DNA of 64,000 nucleotides, taken from NCBI GenBank assembly GCA_029721435.1, contig CM056576.1, forward strand, positions 112,386,666 through 112,450,665. The letters are read 5' to 3'. The notes below the pieces were generated by a model. It made no database searches. It was not told the origin of the DNA and saw nothing but the letters and a program-made list of their open reading frames with translations. The number at the start of each line of letters is the position of its first letter. Within the stretch, counting starts at the first letter, position 1. Origin of the DNA: Gymnothorax reevesii (Eukaryota; Chordata; Actinopteri; Anguilliformes; Muraenidae). Shown in pieces: positions 33,441 to 44,545 of the stretch. Made by a program: the position numbers and the translations under genes.

Positions 33441-35060
33441 GTTTGTCGTGTGCGTAGGTGTGATGCATTTCCCTTTTAGAGACTCTACCCAGAAGAACAA
33501 TGCGATAAATTCCAATAATGAGAAATAAATAAATAAATAGATCCAATCGCCTTCCTTCCCTTGTTCTTTCATCCTCTTCCTCCTCGTCCCCTTATCCCCA
33601 CATGAATTATTTCTTTGATGCATTTTGCGTTGCTGATGCTTTACTGGCTAAGACATTAAGATGTAATCCAAAAAAAAAAAATTGCCTCCCTTCGTGCCTG
33701 TCATTCCCTCTGTCCCTTTCGTCACCTTCCGCTTGTCCCTCGTCCCCTCATTCCCGCATGAATTGGAAACATTTTGTCTTGCAGATGCCCTACTGTATAA
33801 GACCAATGTCCAATATTGAATAATAAGTTTAAGCGATGAATTCCAGTATTGAAATTTTATGCTCCCTTGTCCCCTTTCATTCTCATTTCTTTTGACTCCT
33901 GTGCCTTCTTCCTCGCATTGATCATTTAATTGATGCATTTAGTCTTCCAGATGGTATACGAAATGAAACCATGTGATGAAATTTCATGCATCCTTGTCCC
34001 CCTTTTCCCTTTATCCCCGCATGAATTATTTCATTGGAGAATTTTGTTTGTTTTCTTGGTGCTCTATTGTATAAGACAATGTGCTTAATTCCAGTAATGA
34101 AATCTCTCCCCCCCCAATTATCCCTTTTCATCTCTGTCCCTTGTTCCCTCATCTCCACATGAATCATTTCTTTGCATTTCATTTTCAGGAGCTCTACTGT
34201 GTAAGAACATGTGACAAAGTCTCATGATATAATTTCACCCCCCACCATATTTCTCCTCAGTTTACTCGTCCCCTCTCATCTCATGTCTCCTGTCCTCTAA
34301 CAGTACTTCCTCCTGACCCTTGTTCCAACGCGCCCCCCCGCCATTCCAACTCAAATAGTTTAATTTAAGCTTCTGTTTTACAGATGATCTACTGTAAAGA
34401 CAATCTGATAAATGCCAACGATGAAACATTACTTCCCTTCAGCGGTTTATCCCCTTTTTATTATACGCCCGCCTTAAGACGGGACGTATTATGTCATCAC
34501 CCCCGTCCGTCCGTCTGTCCGTCCGTCCGTCCGTTGTCTGTTAGCAATTTCTTGTCCGGGGCATAACTCCTGAGCCGCTTGAGCTACATTCGTGATACTT
34601 CACATACACGTGCACCATCACCAGGCGCTGTGTCGCGCACCATGATTTCGTTCACCCGGTCAAGGTCAAGGTCACTGGCGTCACATGGGGACCAGATGAA
34701 GCTTGTCCGGAGCATAACTTCTCAACCGCTTGAGATACATCCATGACATTTTATACACACGTGTACAATCACTGAGCGGAGTGTCGCGTACCATGTTTAC
34801 GGCCCTCCCTCCAAGGTCAAGGTCACGGACATAGGTCAAAGGTCACATGGGGCTGTTGTCTGTTGGATATTGGTATCATGTTGTCTGTCCACTTCCTGAT
34901 CCATGTTCATGACGGGCGTATTATGCACCATTGCCGGTGCTCTTGTTTCCCTGTACTTTTCTCCCTCATGAATTCACGTATTGTTTTTTTAATGCACTTT
35001 TTTTTACACATCATCTTCTGGGCACGTGCGTCCGATAAAACTCCATTAATGTGAAGTCTC
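33440..35060. repeat. Degenerate polypyrimidine minisatellite, unit ~100-190 bp
   Basis: The unit core catgaattatttctttgatg, then an anchor like cttgcagatgccctactgta, then gataaattccagtaatgaaa and a C/T-rich tail, recurs near 33601, 33758, 33917, 34020, 34158 and about 34351, and again at 34968 after an inserted element. Each unit presents several cag sites behind pyrimidine tracts and so resembles a string of 3' splice acceptors inside NOS1AP intron 2. Units are diverged. Confidence 0.7.
34457..34955 (+). mobile_element. (CCGT)n-bearing element inserted in the minisatellite
   Basis: It starts with a hairpin-like tatacgcccgccttaagac and a gacgggacgtattatg phrase, followed by (CCGT)n at 34503-34534. 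The body repeats gcataactcctgagccgctt / gcataacttctcaaccgctt and aaggtcaaggtcac twice, so it has two internal units of about 160 bp. It ends in a gacgggcgtattatg box near 34910-34925, a complement-like match to the left end. Minisatellite sequence lies on both sides. Elements of this style are common in bivalves and other marine animals; that is recollection, not a search. Confidence 0.6.
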
Positions 35061-36479
35061 CATCATCCCAAACCCAGGCATCCTATCCTCCATTTAAGAG
35101 CTAAATACATGGGTTTCCCTTCCCCTGGAAAGGAATTGGGACACACATCTGAGACCTCACTCAGGTCAGAGACAAGAACAGTGACGTGTATTTTCACACC
35201 ATGTTCTTAGGCTTCCCCTGAGTTCCCAGACATGTCATTTGGACCCTTTATTTTTTACGATCGTTCCTGCACTGCATGAGTCCAATCAAATTTTAGCTTG
35301 GTTGCATCCCAAGATGATATCACTGAGCAACACCACTGGACTGAGTGAGTCTGACCCCAAAAGCCTTGTGTGCCCCCCACCAACACATCACCCTGATTCA
35401 GCTACCCGCTTTGAGTCATACGTCATCGTTATTGCACCTATTGGGGGGGGGGGCACTGAAGAGACTCATCACTCATGGTAGCAGAGCGATGGAGTTATTG
35501 CAATGTTAACATGCAATGGGTATGAAATTACTCAATTCAGTTATGTGATTAACAGAATCTTGCACGCTTGGTCGTGTCAAAGTTATGAAACTTATGTAAA
35601 TTTTGAGTTTGTGGCTCAGTAAAGCTTGCAACAAACGCAGCATTTACTGAACTCTGCTCGTGACATATAACACGCTCTCGCGAGTAAGATGTTTTGTGTA
35701 TTGTTCTCTTAGGAAACATAACCAAACATTAGGCCTATTTAAAGCACCTTACTACCATGACTGAAAGCTACCTGAAAGGTTGGCTAGTTAGGATTTTTTC
35801 AATTACAGTTATGTAAGGGTGAATACATTTGCTGCACTCCTCCTCAAAGGAGACATTTAAGAGAAAGACAAAGCTATAAAAAAAAGATCCAGGACTAGGG
35901 TCAACATTGGATTGGCTTTCACTCGCTGGCGAGAGCTGAAAGACTAGAGGATGAGGGATGTCTGGTCGATGGCAACCTGGCGTTGTTACTTTTGGACAAG
36001 TAAGTGCAAATTGTTAGCTTAATCCTTCATTCTAGATTTGGTTCTAGCACGTTTGAACTTGCTTTGTTTCAGGCTGTGTCATTGAAATCATCCAGTACCC
36101 TGTTTATGCTCAATCAAATAATCGTCTCCAGCAATTTAACTAGCCAGCTGATATCTGACATGCTAGCGTGGACCACTCATTGGGCATTTCGCATGGCTAT
36201 TGAGTTCCTTAGTAAAGTTACTGTCTAGCCGCCCCAAGTTCGAATCCGTCTCCTTTATGAATATGGATCGGCTGCCTACCCCGCATTCTTCACCTCTCAT
36301 CTCTTGGACAATCCAACCAGCGGAGCAGGAGTGAGCCCTTCCCGGTCATTGAACCGGGACACACCCCCCTCAGCCACAGATGGATTCGTCACAACGTGTA
36401 CTTCAGTCCCCTATAGAGTACTAAAGGTAGAAGATTTGTTGTAAGGATAAGGTAATGATCTGAGTTGGCATGTACGCCT
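35061..36479. other. Intronic noncoding sequence
   Basis: A G run at 35441-35450; a B-box-like agttcgaatccg at 36238 with no convincing A-box. Nothing else assignable. Confidence 0.45.
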
Positions 36480-37215
36480 GGGGCGTCACCAGACCAAATA
36501 CTGTACTGGGGCACAGCTGGGGCACAAAGAATAATATTTTTTTATTTTAGCACTAATTTATCATAAAAAAGCTTAAATAGTGCTTCAAATTTTACATTCA
36601 TGTCAGATTATCTTGTCTGGATCTAAGATTAACCACCTGTGTCTCACAACCAAAGTACTCGATGAGCCCGATTCTCTGTTCATATAGAACCCATGTTTTA
36701 ACGTGAAATAGCTCATATATGCCATTGACTGTATAAAACATGGACGTAGCCTCCGTGACGTCACCCATAGGTTTCTGAATATCCATTTTGAAGCAAATTT
36801 GGTTGCCATCTTGGCACTTACTTGACTCCACCTACCTCCCGGATAATCCAAATATGGGCGAAAAGGCGGGCAGTTTCTGGAGCTGACCCAAGCCCAGAGG
36901 GCAGGCCGAATGGAGCTCGTTTGCTGAAACACGCCCTCCAAGCTCGCAGCTACCAAGCTCGCTTCGGCTTCCATATTCGACTGAAAACCTCAACCAGCTC
37001 AATGCCACCTGGTTCGCCAAGGCCGAGATGTGAGGTCATATGTGTCCCAGTAAAGCAATGGATCCTGTCAAGTCGCTTGCGGTGGCGGGTCGAATGCTGT
37101 TTATATTCGTGAAGCGGTTGCAGGACGAATGTTGTTCGCATCCGTGAGGCAATGGCGCGACGAATGCTGTACACCGCTGGGAAGTCGAAGCGGTTGGCTC
37201 ACTGAGTATCAGAAT
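36480..37215. repeat. Probable dispersed repeat, GC-richer block
   Basis: ggggcgtcaccagacc at 36480 and gactgtataaaacatggacg with a gtgacgtcacccataggttt phrase at 36729-36775 are of a type that recurs in fish genomes. Near 37075-37190 a gacgaatgctgt/gtgaagcggttg unit repeats two to three times. Overlapping frames on both strands (up to 123 codons) have no recognised domain. Ends not defined. Confidence 0.4.
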
Positions 37216-38110
37216 CCCCCTGAGTGCGAGCGGGTGCTCGTCTTAGCTCTTGTACGCAGCTTACCCCGGTCTCATTAACTGTAGTATGGCCATCCAAACG
37301 ATAGCATTGCATTACGTAACCTGACTGACAAACCTGACGGATCTTTATTTTCCTACCACACTCTCGCACATTCTGATCACAAGTATTATCACCCTACATT
37401 TTGACTTCGCTGAAGGCTGAATTATTCGGTTGCTGTAGCCACCATATGTGGGCTCATCAATACTAACACAGCTGGGCATCTGGCTCGCAGACTCCAGGAT
37501 ATTTCATCTGCTGCCCTGCTTATTTTATATTCGCTAACAATACCACTGCAACGCGCAACTTTTTTTATCACGTCGTTAAATTATTGTTAATTTCGGGGGG
37601 AAAAGCCTTTACTCCTATTGACACGGAATATAGCCGAACGTGGCTGGTTAGTAGCACTTTTTCGTTGCCGTCTTGCTTAATTGTTGCGTTAATGTGGTTA
37701 GATAGTTTGTGGATGATGGACTTCATGTAGAAACACTTTTAGCGACAGCTAGCTAGCTTGCTAGATAACGTGGGATATGTTAAATTATAGCTCAGTTTAC
37801 AATGATTCGGTTCCGTAATCTCACTGAAAATTTAACGAACCCATTGGTGGAGAACGCAGTTCTATATGGTACTGCTGTGTGACTCTACTGAATGTATAAC
37901 CGCAACATTCTCCGGTCAAGCCTCTTAAATACTCTGGGCAATCAGCTAAGGAGCCCCGTCAATTGGTAGCATGCTATCGTGGTTCTAATGTAGCTGACCA
38001 GCCAGTTACGTTGGCAACCTGTTCGGGAAACCGTGACTGTTTCCCAACAACTAACTGACTGGCTTTTGTTCAAAAATATGTAAACGCTAAATTCAAACAC
38101 TTTTCTGTTC
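37216..38110. other. Intronic noncoding sequence
   Basis: No gene, RNA or repeat boundary recognised; this is the left flank of the large foldback. Confidence 0.5.
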
Positions 38111-40864
38111 TATGGAATTATATTTGTGCCACAATCCTGAGCGAGCAATTGGACATTTTGAGCGCGGAAAAATATATTTCGCAAGCACAAAAATCTTGTT
38201 TAGAGAAAAAAGAAATTTTGTGAGCAAACAAAACCTTCCGATTGGGCGAACAAAATAATTCTGTGCTCAACAAATATTTTTGCATGTTTGCTATGATCAA
38301 TATAAACGTGCAATATTAATCCCCTTCCCTCAGTTTCACTCTATACCCTCTCGAAAACTCATGTTCTGCACGCTGGCAGACCGCAGCATGCTCGATCAAG
38401 GCATGTCTCTCCCTCTCTCTCAGTCTGACCTCTCTGTGTGCGCTCAGCTTCACCTGCGCGCTCGCTCGAGCTGTGCAGAGTGTTATAAATGTGCCACAAT
38501 TCTGATTGGCTACCTCGGTCTCCAATTAGATGCATTATGCCCAACCACCAAAGAATAGGGGAAAAGGTAATGACGAAATTCGTCTGCGACTGGATAATAG
38601 TGCTGCCCTTGTTTGGGACGGGTTAAGGTTAATGTTATATCTCTATGTATCTTGAGACATCGACTGTTGTGTGACTCGTGTCCCTCTTTAGCAACACTGG
38701 CTGCTGCTAACTGTAGCATTGCACAATGTCTTCTGAACATCAAAACCAAAATGCCACACCGCAGCCACGAGCACCACGTTTTATGGACCTTTATGAAATT
38801 TTGTTGGTTAGTCTGTACACCTTCGGCTTGCGAACCAAGTTAGCTATCTAGTTAGGTTGCTAGCGTCAGGTCAGCCAACTAATGTCCGGAGAAAAGCAGA
38901 AGCTTACAGACATTAAACGTTACTTCCATGATAGCTGGCGAACTTGACAATCTTAAAAAAAGAATAGTTTTGGCACCTTTATCCCAGCTGATTTATTTCA
39001 ACACCCCTGAAGAAGGAACTTTGCCGATATGTCTGTCGCCATAAACTGAAATAGGCTACACTTATAAACTGCATATCAAGTCTGATCATCTAATGTTACA
39101 CATCCACAAGTGAAGTACACGATCATTCTTGATTAATTTTGTGAAAGCAAAGACACGTGTTTTATGCAGTGATTGACATCTCATTCTAATGCTTAAACAC
39201 TATTAGCAATCAGTTTTACTTGAAATAGCAGAGCAAGTGCAGGTGTGATTAACGATATTAATTAGGGGTAATATTGCATTTTGGTGTAGCTAACAAAACC
39301 AGGGTGCTGCTGCCGTTCCCGGTGTTGGTGTTGCTGTGCTGGCTTAATACTGCAGCATGGATGTATATACAGAACGAAAGATAATGTGGTGTCAAATTAC
39401 AGCAGTTGTGGTTGTTTAGTGATATTTGGGGTACTGCTTTAGACAAATAACCTGAAAGCATAATCTAAACCTATGTGGAATACATTTGGAAAAACCTGGA
39501 AGTTTATTCTCAAATGAACCAACCGGAAAAATAACCTCTAACGCGGCGAGTGCTTCGAACCACGGGAACGCCGGTGCCAGCGTCGGCTCAGCTCACCAGT
39601 ATCATCTGGCACTAATGTTCGTGAAATATGCAGAAACAGATCACGGTAATAACACACGATGCGCGGCTGAAGAGGCCCATCAGTCCGGAGCCAGGGAGCC
39701 GGCGCCCGGTGGTGCAATGCCGGCCTTCATAGCTGCCAGCGGGGACACGCGCATCAAAGCCCCGCGTTGCGCCACTGAACGCACGCTTTCACGAATATTA
39801 GCGCCAGGTGATACTGGTGAGCTGAGCTGACGCTGGCACCAACGGTCCCGTAGTTCGAAGCACTCTCCACGGTAGAGGTCATTATTTCGGTTGGTTCATT
39901 TGTGAATGAACGTCAAGGCAAACTTTTATGTCGATAGACTTATCTGTAAAGTGCCTTCTTCAGGCGTTATATGTTGAAATGAACCAGCCGGAGAATGGTG
40001 CCAAAGCTATTTTTTAAGACTGTCGAGTTTGCCAGCTATCATGGAAATAACATTAACGTCAGTAATCTTCTGCTTTTCTCCGGACATTAGTTGGCTGACC
40101 TGACGCTAGCAACCTAACTAGATAGCTAACTTGGTTCGCAAGCCGAAGGTGTACAGACTAACCAACAAAATTTCATAAAGGTCCATAAAACATGGTGCTC
40201 GTGGCTGCGGTGTGGCATTTTGGTTTTGATTTACAGAAGACATTGTGCAATGCTATAGTTAGCAGCAGCCAGTGTTGCTTAAGAGGTATATGAGTCAAGA
40301 TTCACACAACAGTGGATGTCTCAAGATATTAGAGATTTAACATTAAACTTAACCTGTCCTAAACAAGGGCAGTACTGTTATCCAGTCACAGACGAATTTC
40401 GTCATTACCTTTCCCCCGTTTCTTTGGTGGTTGGGCATAATGCATCTAATTGGAGACCGAAGCAGCCAATCAGAATTGTGGCACATTTGTAACACTCTGC
40501 ACAGCTCGAGCGAGCGCGCAGGTGAAGTTGAGCGCACACAGAGAGGTCAGACTGAGAGAGAGGGAGAGACATGCTTTGAGCGAGCATGCTGCGGTCTGCC
40601 AGCGCGCAGAACATGAGTTTGCGAGAGGGTATAGAGTGAAACTGAGGGAAGGGGATTAATATTGCACGTTTATATTGATCATAGCAAACATGCAAAAATA
40701 TTTGTTGAGCACAGAATAGTTTTGTTCGCCCAATCAGAAGGTTTTGTTTGCTCACAAAATTTCTTTTTTCTCTAAACAAGATTTGTGTGCTTGCGAAATA
40801 TATTTTTCTGCGCTCAAAATGTCCAATTGCTCGCTCAGGATTGTGGCACAAATATAATTCCATA
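38111..40864. mobile_element. 2.75-kb foldback element with 6-bp TSD
   Basis: The left end tatggaattatatttgtgcc (38111) and right end ggcacaaatataattccata (to 40864) are exact complements. The complementarity continues for about 940 bp per arm, for example ccacgagcaccacgttttat at 38764 and ataaaacatggtgctcgtgg at 40187. ctgttc flanks both ends directly (38105-38110 and 40865-40870). A 6-bp TSD with very long inverted arms and no transposase fits a foldback-type element. Arms contain oppositely oriented tgtgagcaaacaaaa-like words. A minus-strand frame at 40405-40863 (152 codons) is mirrored, broken, in the left arm at 38280-38558 and has no recognised domain. The centre holds a second inverted repeat. 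Confidence 0.88.
39512..39901. repeat. Inner inverted repeat at the centre of the foldback
   Basis: aaatgaaccaaccggaaaaa at 39512 pairs with the ttcggttggttcattt sequence ending at 39901. Inside, gcttcgaaccacggg pairs with cccgtagttcgaagc, and tcagctcaccagtatcatct (39587) pairs with aggtgatactggtgagctga (39807). The unpaired centre, about 39630-39785, is GC-rich. The 39051-39511 block has no partner in the right arm, so it is either an insertion on the left or a deletion on the right. Confidence 0.85.
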
Positions 40865-41054
40865 CTGTTCCGCCATTACTTCGCCGCATGCCTGTGTAAA
40901 AACTGTGGCAGGCGGAGGGGGGAGGTTACCTATTCATTCTCTTCTTACCTTTCTAGCACGTGGCACAGCACTTAGTAGAAATCCCCATTGCCTGACCTCT
41001 GAGGCTCCCCTCCTCCCCTGACGCGTGGAGTGGGAAAGTGAGCAGGTGAATGAA

Positions 41055-41212
41055 GCTGCTTTCACACCGGACGCGAAACGAATTTTTTGTGGGACAGATT
41101 ACATTCAAAGTCAATTCAAAGATGCGAATCTCGCCAGTTTTCGCCTCTTTGCGTTGATTTTAGAATGTTATCTGTCGTCCGAAAAATTTGTTTCGCGTCC
41201 GATGTGAAGGCA
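41055..41212. mobile_element. 158-bp MITE with TTTCACACCGGACGCGAAAC ends
   Basis: gctttcacaccggacgcgaa near 41058 pairs with ttcgcgtccgatgtgaaggc ending near 41211, with aaaaatt/aattttt just inside. A diverged copy lies at 56960-57063. No TSD resolved. Confidence 0.7.
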
Positions 41213-42854
41213 TCTTGAAACAGGGCAATGGAGTCAGATTCAGAGGCACCGGTTAGTGAAAACTTACCAACAGTAATTACATAATATTCAATTCTATATG
41301 TGGTATAAAATGCCCTCGTAACGTCTGACGAACTTCCATTAATGTTATTACAGTAATTATAGCATTTCAGCACCTGTTTACAGTGAGATGCGTCGTTTTT
41401 CGGCAGAATTCATACATATTTTCTTGCAAAATTGATGTCATAACGTCTTACCTCACCAGAATTGTCCCAGTAATGTTAGTCATTAAATAAGGAGCAGTTG
41501 CAGCTGTTTTATTGACAGGCTAACCTTGAGTACATGTTTTGTCTCTGCTGCGCTGCCAGAGAGGCGTGCGACTCGCAAGCAGTGACAGCTATAGGCAACT
41601 GGAAGGGACGCAGCGACGAATGACCGACAGGAAGCTTTATTCGGTCCGAAGAAAATGATTGGTCAGACTTTTATCAAATATATATGAGAACTGAATATTG
41701 ATGAGTTTTGATACCTGGTGGATTTCTTTTACATTTTAGTGTGCCATATGCTTATTAGGAGCATTTTAAGGTCACAAAAGAAAAGTGAAAAAATTCCAGA
41801 AAGGTCAAGAATTGCTTTAACCCAAGAGTTGAATTTGAGATGAGAATGTATATTGTTCTGATCCCTAGCATGCAAAGTTAGACATAAATCATCTGAAGGT
41901 GAGATGACAGTAAATTATCTTAATTTATTTAGCGTCATGAATGTGTCACAGGGGATGCATGTTATTTACATCTGAAGTATTTTCAAATAAAAGAAAAAAA
42001 AATCTCAATTCATTTACAAAAAAGTTGTATTGTAAAATGTATCATGTAGTGTCAGGATTCTGCATCAAAGAATGAATGTTTTTTTGAGAAGGTTAAGAGA
42101 CTACTGCATTGCACTGGGGGTTTAAGGGGAAAGTCAAGCCAAGAATCCACTTCATAAATTAAAAGCTGGAAAATGGGTTCCAGTTTTAGTGGATTTTTTT
42201 GATTGTATTGTTTCTCTATAAGTATAAATCTAAAATTTAGTCTTGCTCTTGCCAAAGGAAGTGCTCACTAGTCAGTTTTATTGAGCTTGAGCAATACTCT
42301 GAATTAAACATGCAATCTGTGCATTAGAGTTAATAAGCTTGTTGTGGAGCTCATGGTTGGATTTTTTGTAGGAATAGGATCAGTATCAGCGGTCATTTCT
42401 GATTTAAAAAAAAATAAAAAAATTGAACTGAGTTATGGTCAGAAACATGTCTTGACTTTGATCACTCCGTGCTTGTGGTTTGTCAAAGATTTGGCCTTGC
42501 TACTATTAAGCCAAATTGTATACTTATTCATAGTAGCGTCAGTAGAGAGATGCTGCGCTGGTCTTGAACAAGGTGCCAGGAAGGTGTCAGGCACTATAGA
42601 ATGAGAAGGGAACAATCAAGCCTCTGATGGGAACCATTCTTGGCGACTCCTTCAAGCTGATTAAACTGAAAGTGTGCTGAAAATTCAGTCATACTGTGGA
42701 GTATGACTGAGGCTCAAATGCCACTCTCTGGTCTTTTTTAAAGCCCCAAGGGCACACTTGTTAGAAAGGGGTCAGCCATGTGTGTGAAAGCCATTTCCTT
42801 GCTGCTTGGTTATGAGAAATTTCCTCAGCACGGCAGCATAATTTAGTCCACTCG

Positions 42855-42855
<1 letters not shown>
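41213..42855. other. Intronic noncoding sequence
   Basis: AT-rich; no feature recognised beyond A-runs near 41992-42001 and 42408-42420. Confidence 0.5.

Positions 42856-42856
<1 letters not shown>

Positions 42857-42895
<39 letters not shown>
42857..42895. repeat. (TA)n microsatellite
   Basis: About 19 uninterrupted TA units; self-complementary and likely length-variable. Confidence 0.97.
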
Positions 42896-42897
<2 letters not shown>

Positions 42898-43384
42898 CCT
42901 AATTTTGCAAATTTGAGGGCCAATCAAGGGTTCATGAAGCGAGTCTCTCATTAGTTGGTGATTGAGTGTGCAGTGATCTGTCCCATTTGTCCTTGACCTT
43001 TGTCCACTGAGAGCCACAGGGCGTCCTGGGTCTTAGGGTTAGGCAGTACTTATTTAATTTGGAAACTGAGTTTTCCTATTTTTTTTGGAGACTGAATATG
43101 TCAAACAGCTTGACTTTGATTTTTGGGTGTCCATGTAACTGTGGATTGCCTTTGTATTCTCTTCTAATAGCTGGATGTTGTCTGTTGTCTTTTTTGAGAA
43201 AAGCAATGTGTCTTAAGGCGTTCATTTAGTTTCAACTTATAAACAGATTGTTCAAACAATATGCTAAAGAGGTTGCCCTTTTTGTGAAATGATTGCCACC
43301 CTGGATTCTTTCTGCACTAAATGTATATTACCCGGCTGAGGAGACTCAAAACTTTTTTTTTTTTTGCCTTGATGTAACATAGAT
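42896..43384. other. Intronic noncoding sequence
   Basis: No feature recognised. Confidence 0.5.
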
Positions 43385-44545
43385 CTGATGTTTTCAGGGC
43401 TGTTTCGATGCAGAAATCCAATCCTCAATCCAGTCTTCAAATCAGAATTGAGTCACTCATATGGGGGCCGCCAAGCCAATGTTGACATGGAGATTAAAAA
43501 AAAAAGTATGTATGATGATTGGTCATTATAAGTGGAAAACTCATTGTAATATATTGCTAATCTGTAAAAATGTAAATATTTATTTATATACCTTATGTAT
43601 AATACATTGAAATAAATACATTGAAACTAATTAATACTACTGCTGTCATTCCGGGACAATTTGCCTCTTTTAATTCCGTGACATGACTTTTTGAAATTTC
43701 TTGCCCATAAAGCAGGGTTAAAGTCAATATTTGTTTCTATAACTTACAGTATTAACAAAAAACACCTTAAATATGAACATATTGAAGTTTCATAACTTAA
43801 CTATGATAGGAACATCACTTTCTGGATAGTTAAACACAACATTAAAAAAACCACGTCAAATTTGTGTAATTCCGTGACGGAGTAGTTTTTGCTTGTTTCT
43901 TCTATGAAAATTTCTCAAAAAATATATTTTCACTTAATAATATTAAAGAACAAGTTAATACCTTCAATATGACATATCATACTTGATTTTATCTTATTTA
44001 GTTGTAGAGTTACAATCCGAAATGTAATGGAACTGTAATTCCGTGACAGCTTGGCGGCCCCCATATGTGGTCCGAGATCGGATACAAATCTGATACGTGG
44101 CCATGCGACCTGAATGAGAATGGTCAGATTGGATTCCATTTGTTGTTTTTTGTGTGTCTGCATGCAGTGAGTGCTGGTAAAACCTGCAAGCTAAAAGGCT
44201 GGCCTTTTTTTGCCTTCTCAACCTCATTACATACTGCTGACGAACAGTTTCTCATCCTCCAGGGCAAAATCCCAGTATTTGTAATTTGTTCATCCATTTT
44301 CTTGGTTTAAGTCGGGTTTTGATACCATGAGTGCTCTCACAAATGGGATATTTTTTGTTGTTGGTGACGCAGATGACTCATGCAAAAATGTCAGTGTGGG
44401 CATGCATGCCATTTCAGTGGACAGATGAATTTGCATTACAGATCACTTGTAATTATGAATGTGAACCGTCAAGATATGCAAATCTGAACAGAGCAAAACA
44501 AAAAATCTGAATTGAACAACAAGGCTTGTAATGTTAATGTAGCGC
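43385..44545. mobile_element. Copy of the 26103 MITE family, inverted and split
   Basis: atctgatgttttcagggctg at 43384 and the ggttttgataccatgagtgc block at 44314 match the reverse complement of 26103-26613. The element ends near gtaatgttaatgtagcgc at 44528. It is interrupted by a second MITE at 43463-44062, after which the parent sequence resumes with gtggtccgagatcggataca. Confidence 0.6.
43463..44062. mobile_element. 600-bp MITE with GGGGGCCGCCAAGC ends
   Basis: gggggccgccaagc (43463) is the exact complement of gcttggcggccccc (to 44062). atat flanks both sides (cat-atat and atat-gtgg contexts), consistent with a 2-4 bp TSD. The interior repeats a (t/a)attccgtgac word at about 43670, 43867 and 44035, with a catt-ccgggac variant at 43645, all in the same orientation. 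Confidence 0.85.

Noticed and set aside
36225..36260. Second tRNA-like segment with agttcgaatccg
   Set aside because: B-box-like motif alone, without an A-box at the right distance.
40405..40863. 152-codon frame in the right arm of the foldback
   Set aside because: The same sequence in the left arm is broken, there is no known domain, and it overlaps terminal inverted repeat. More likely a by-product of the repeat than a gene.
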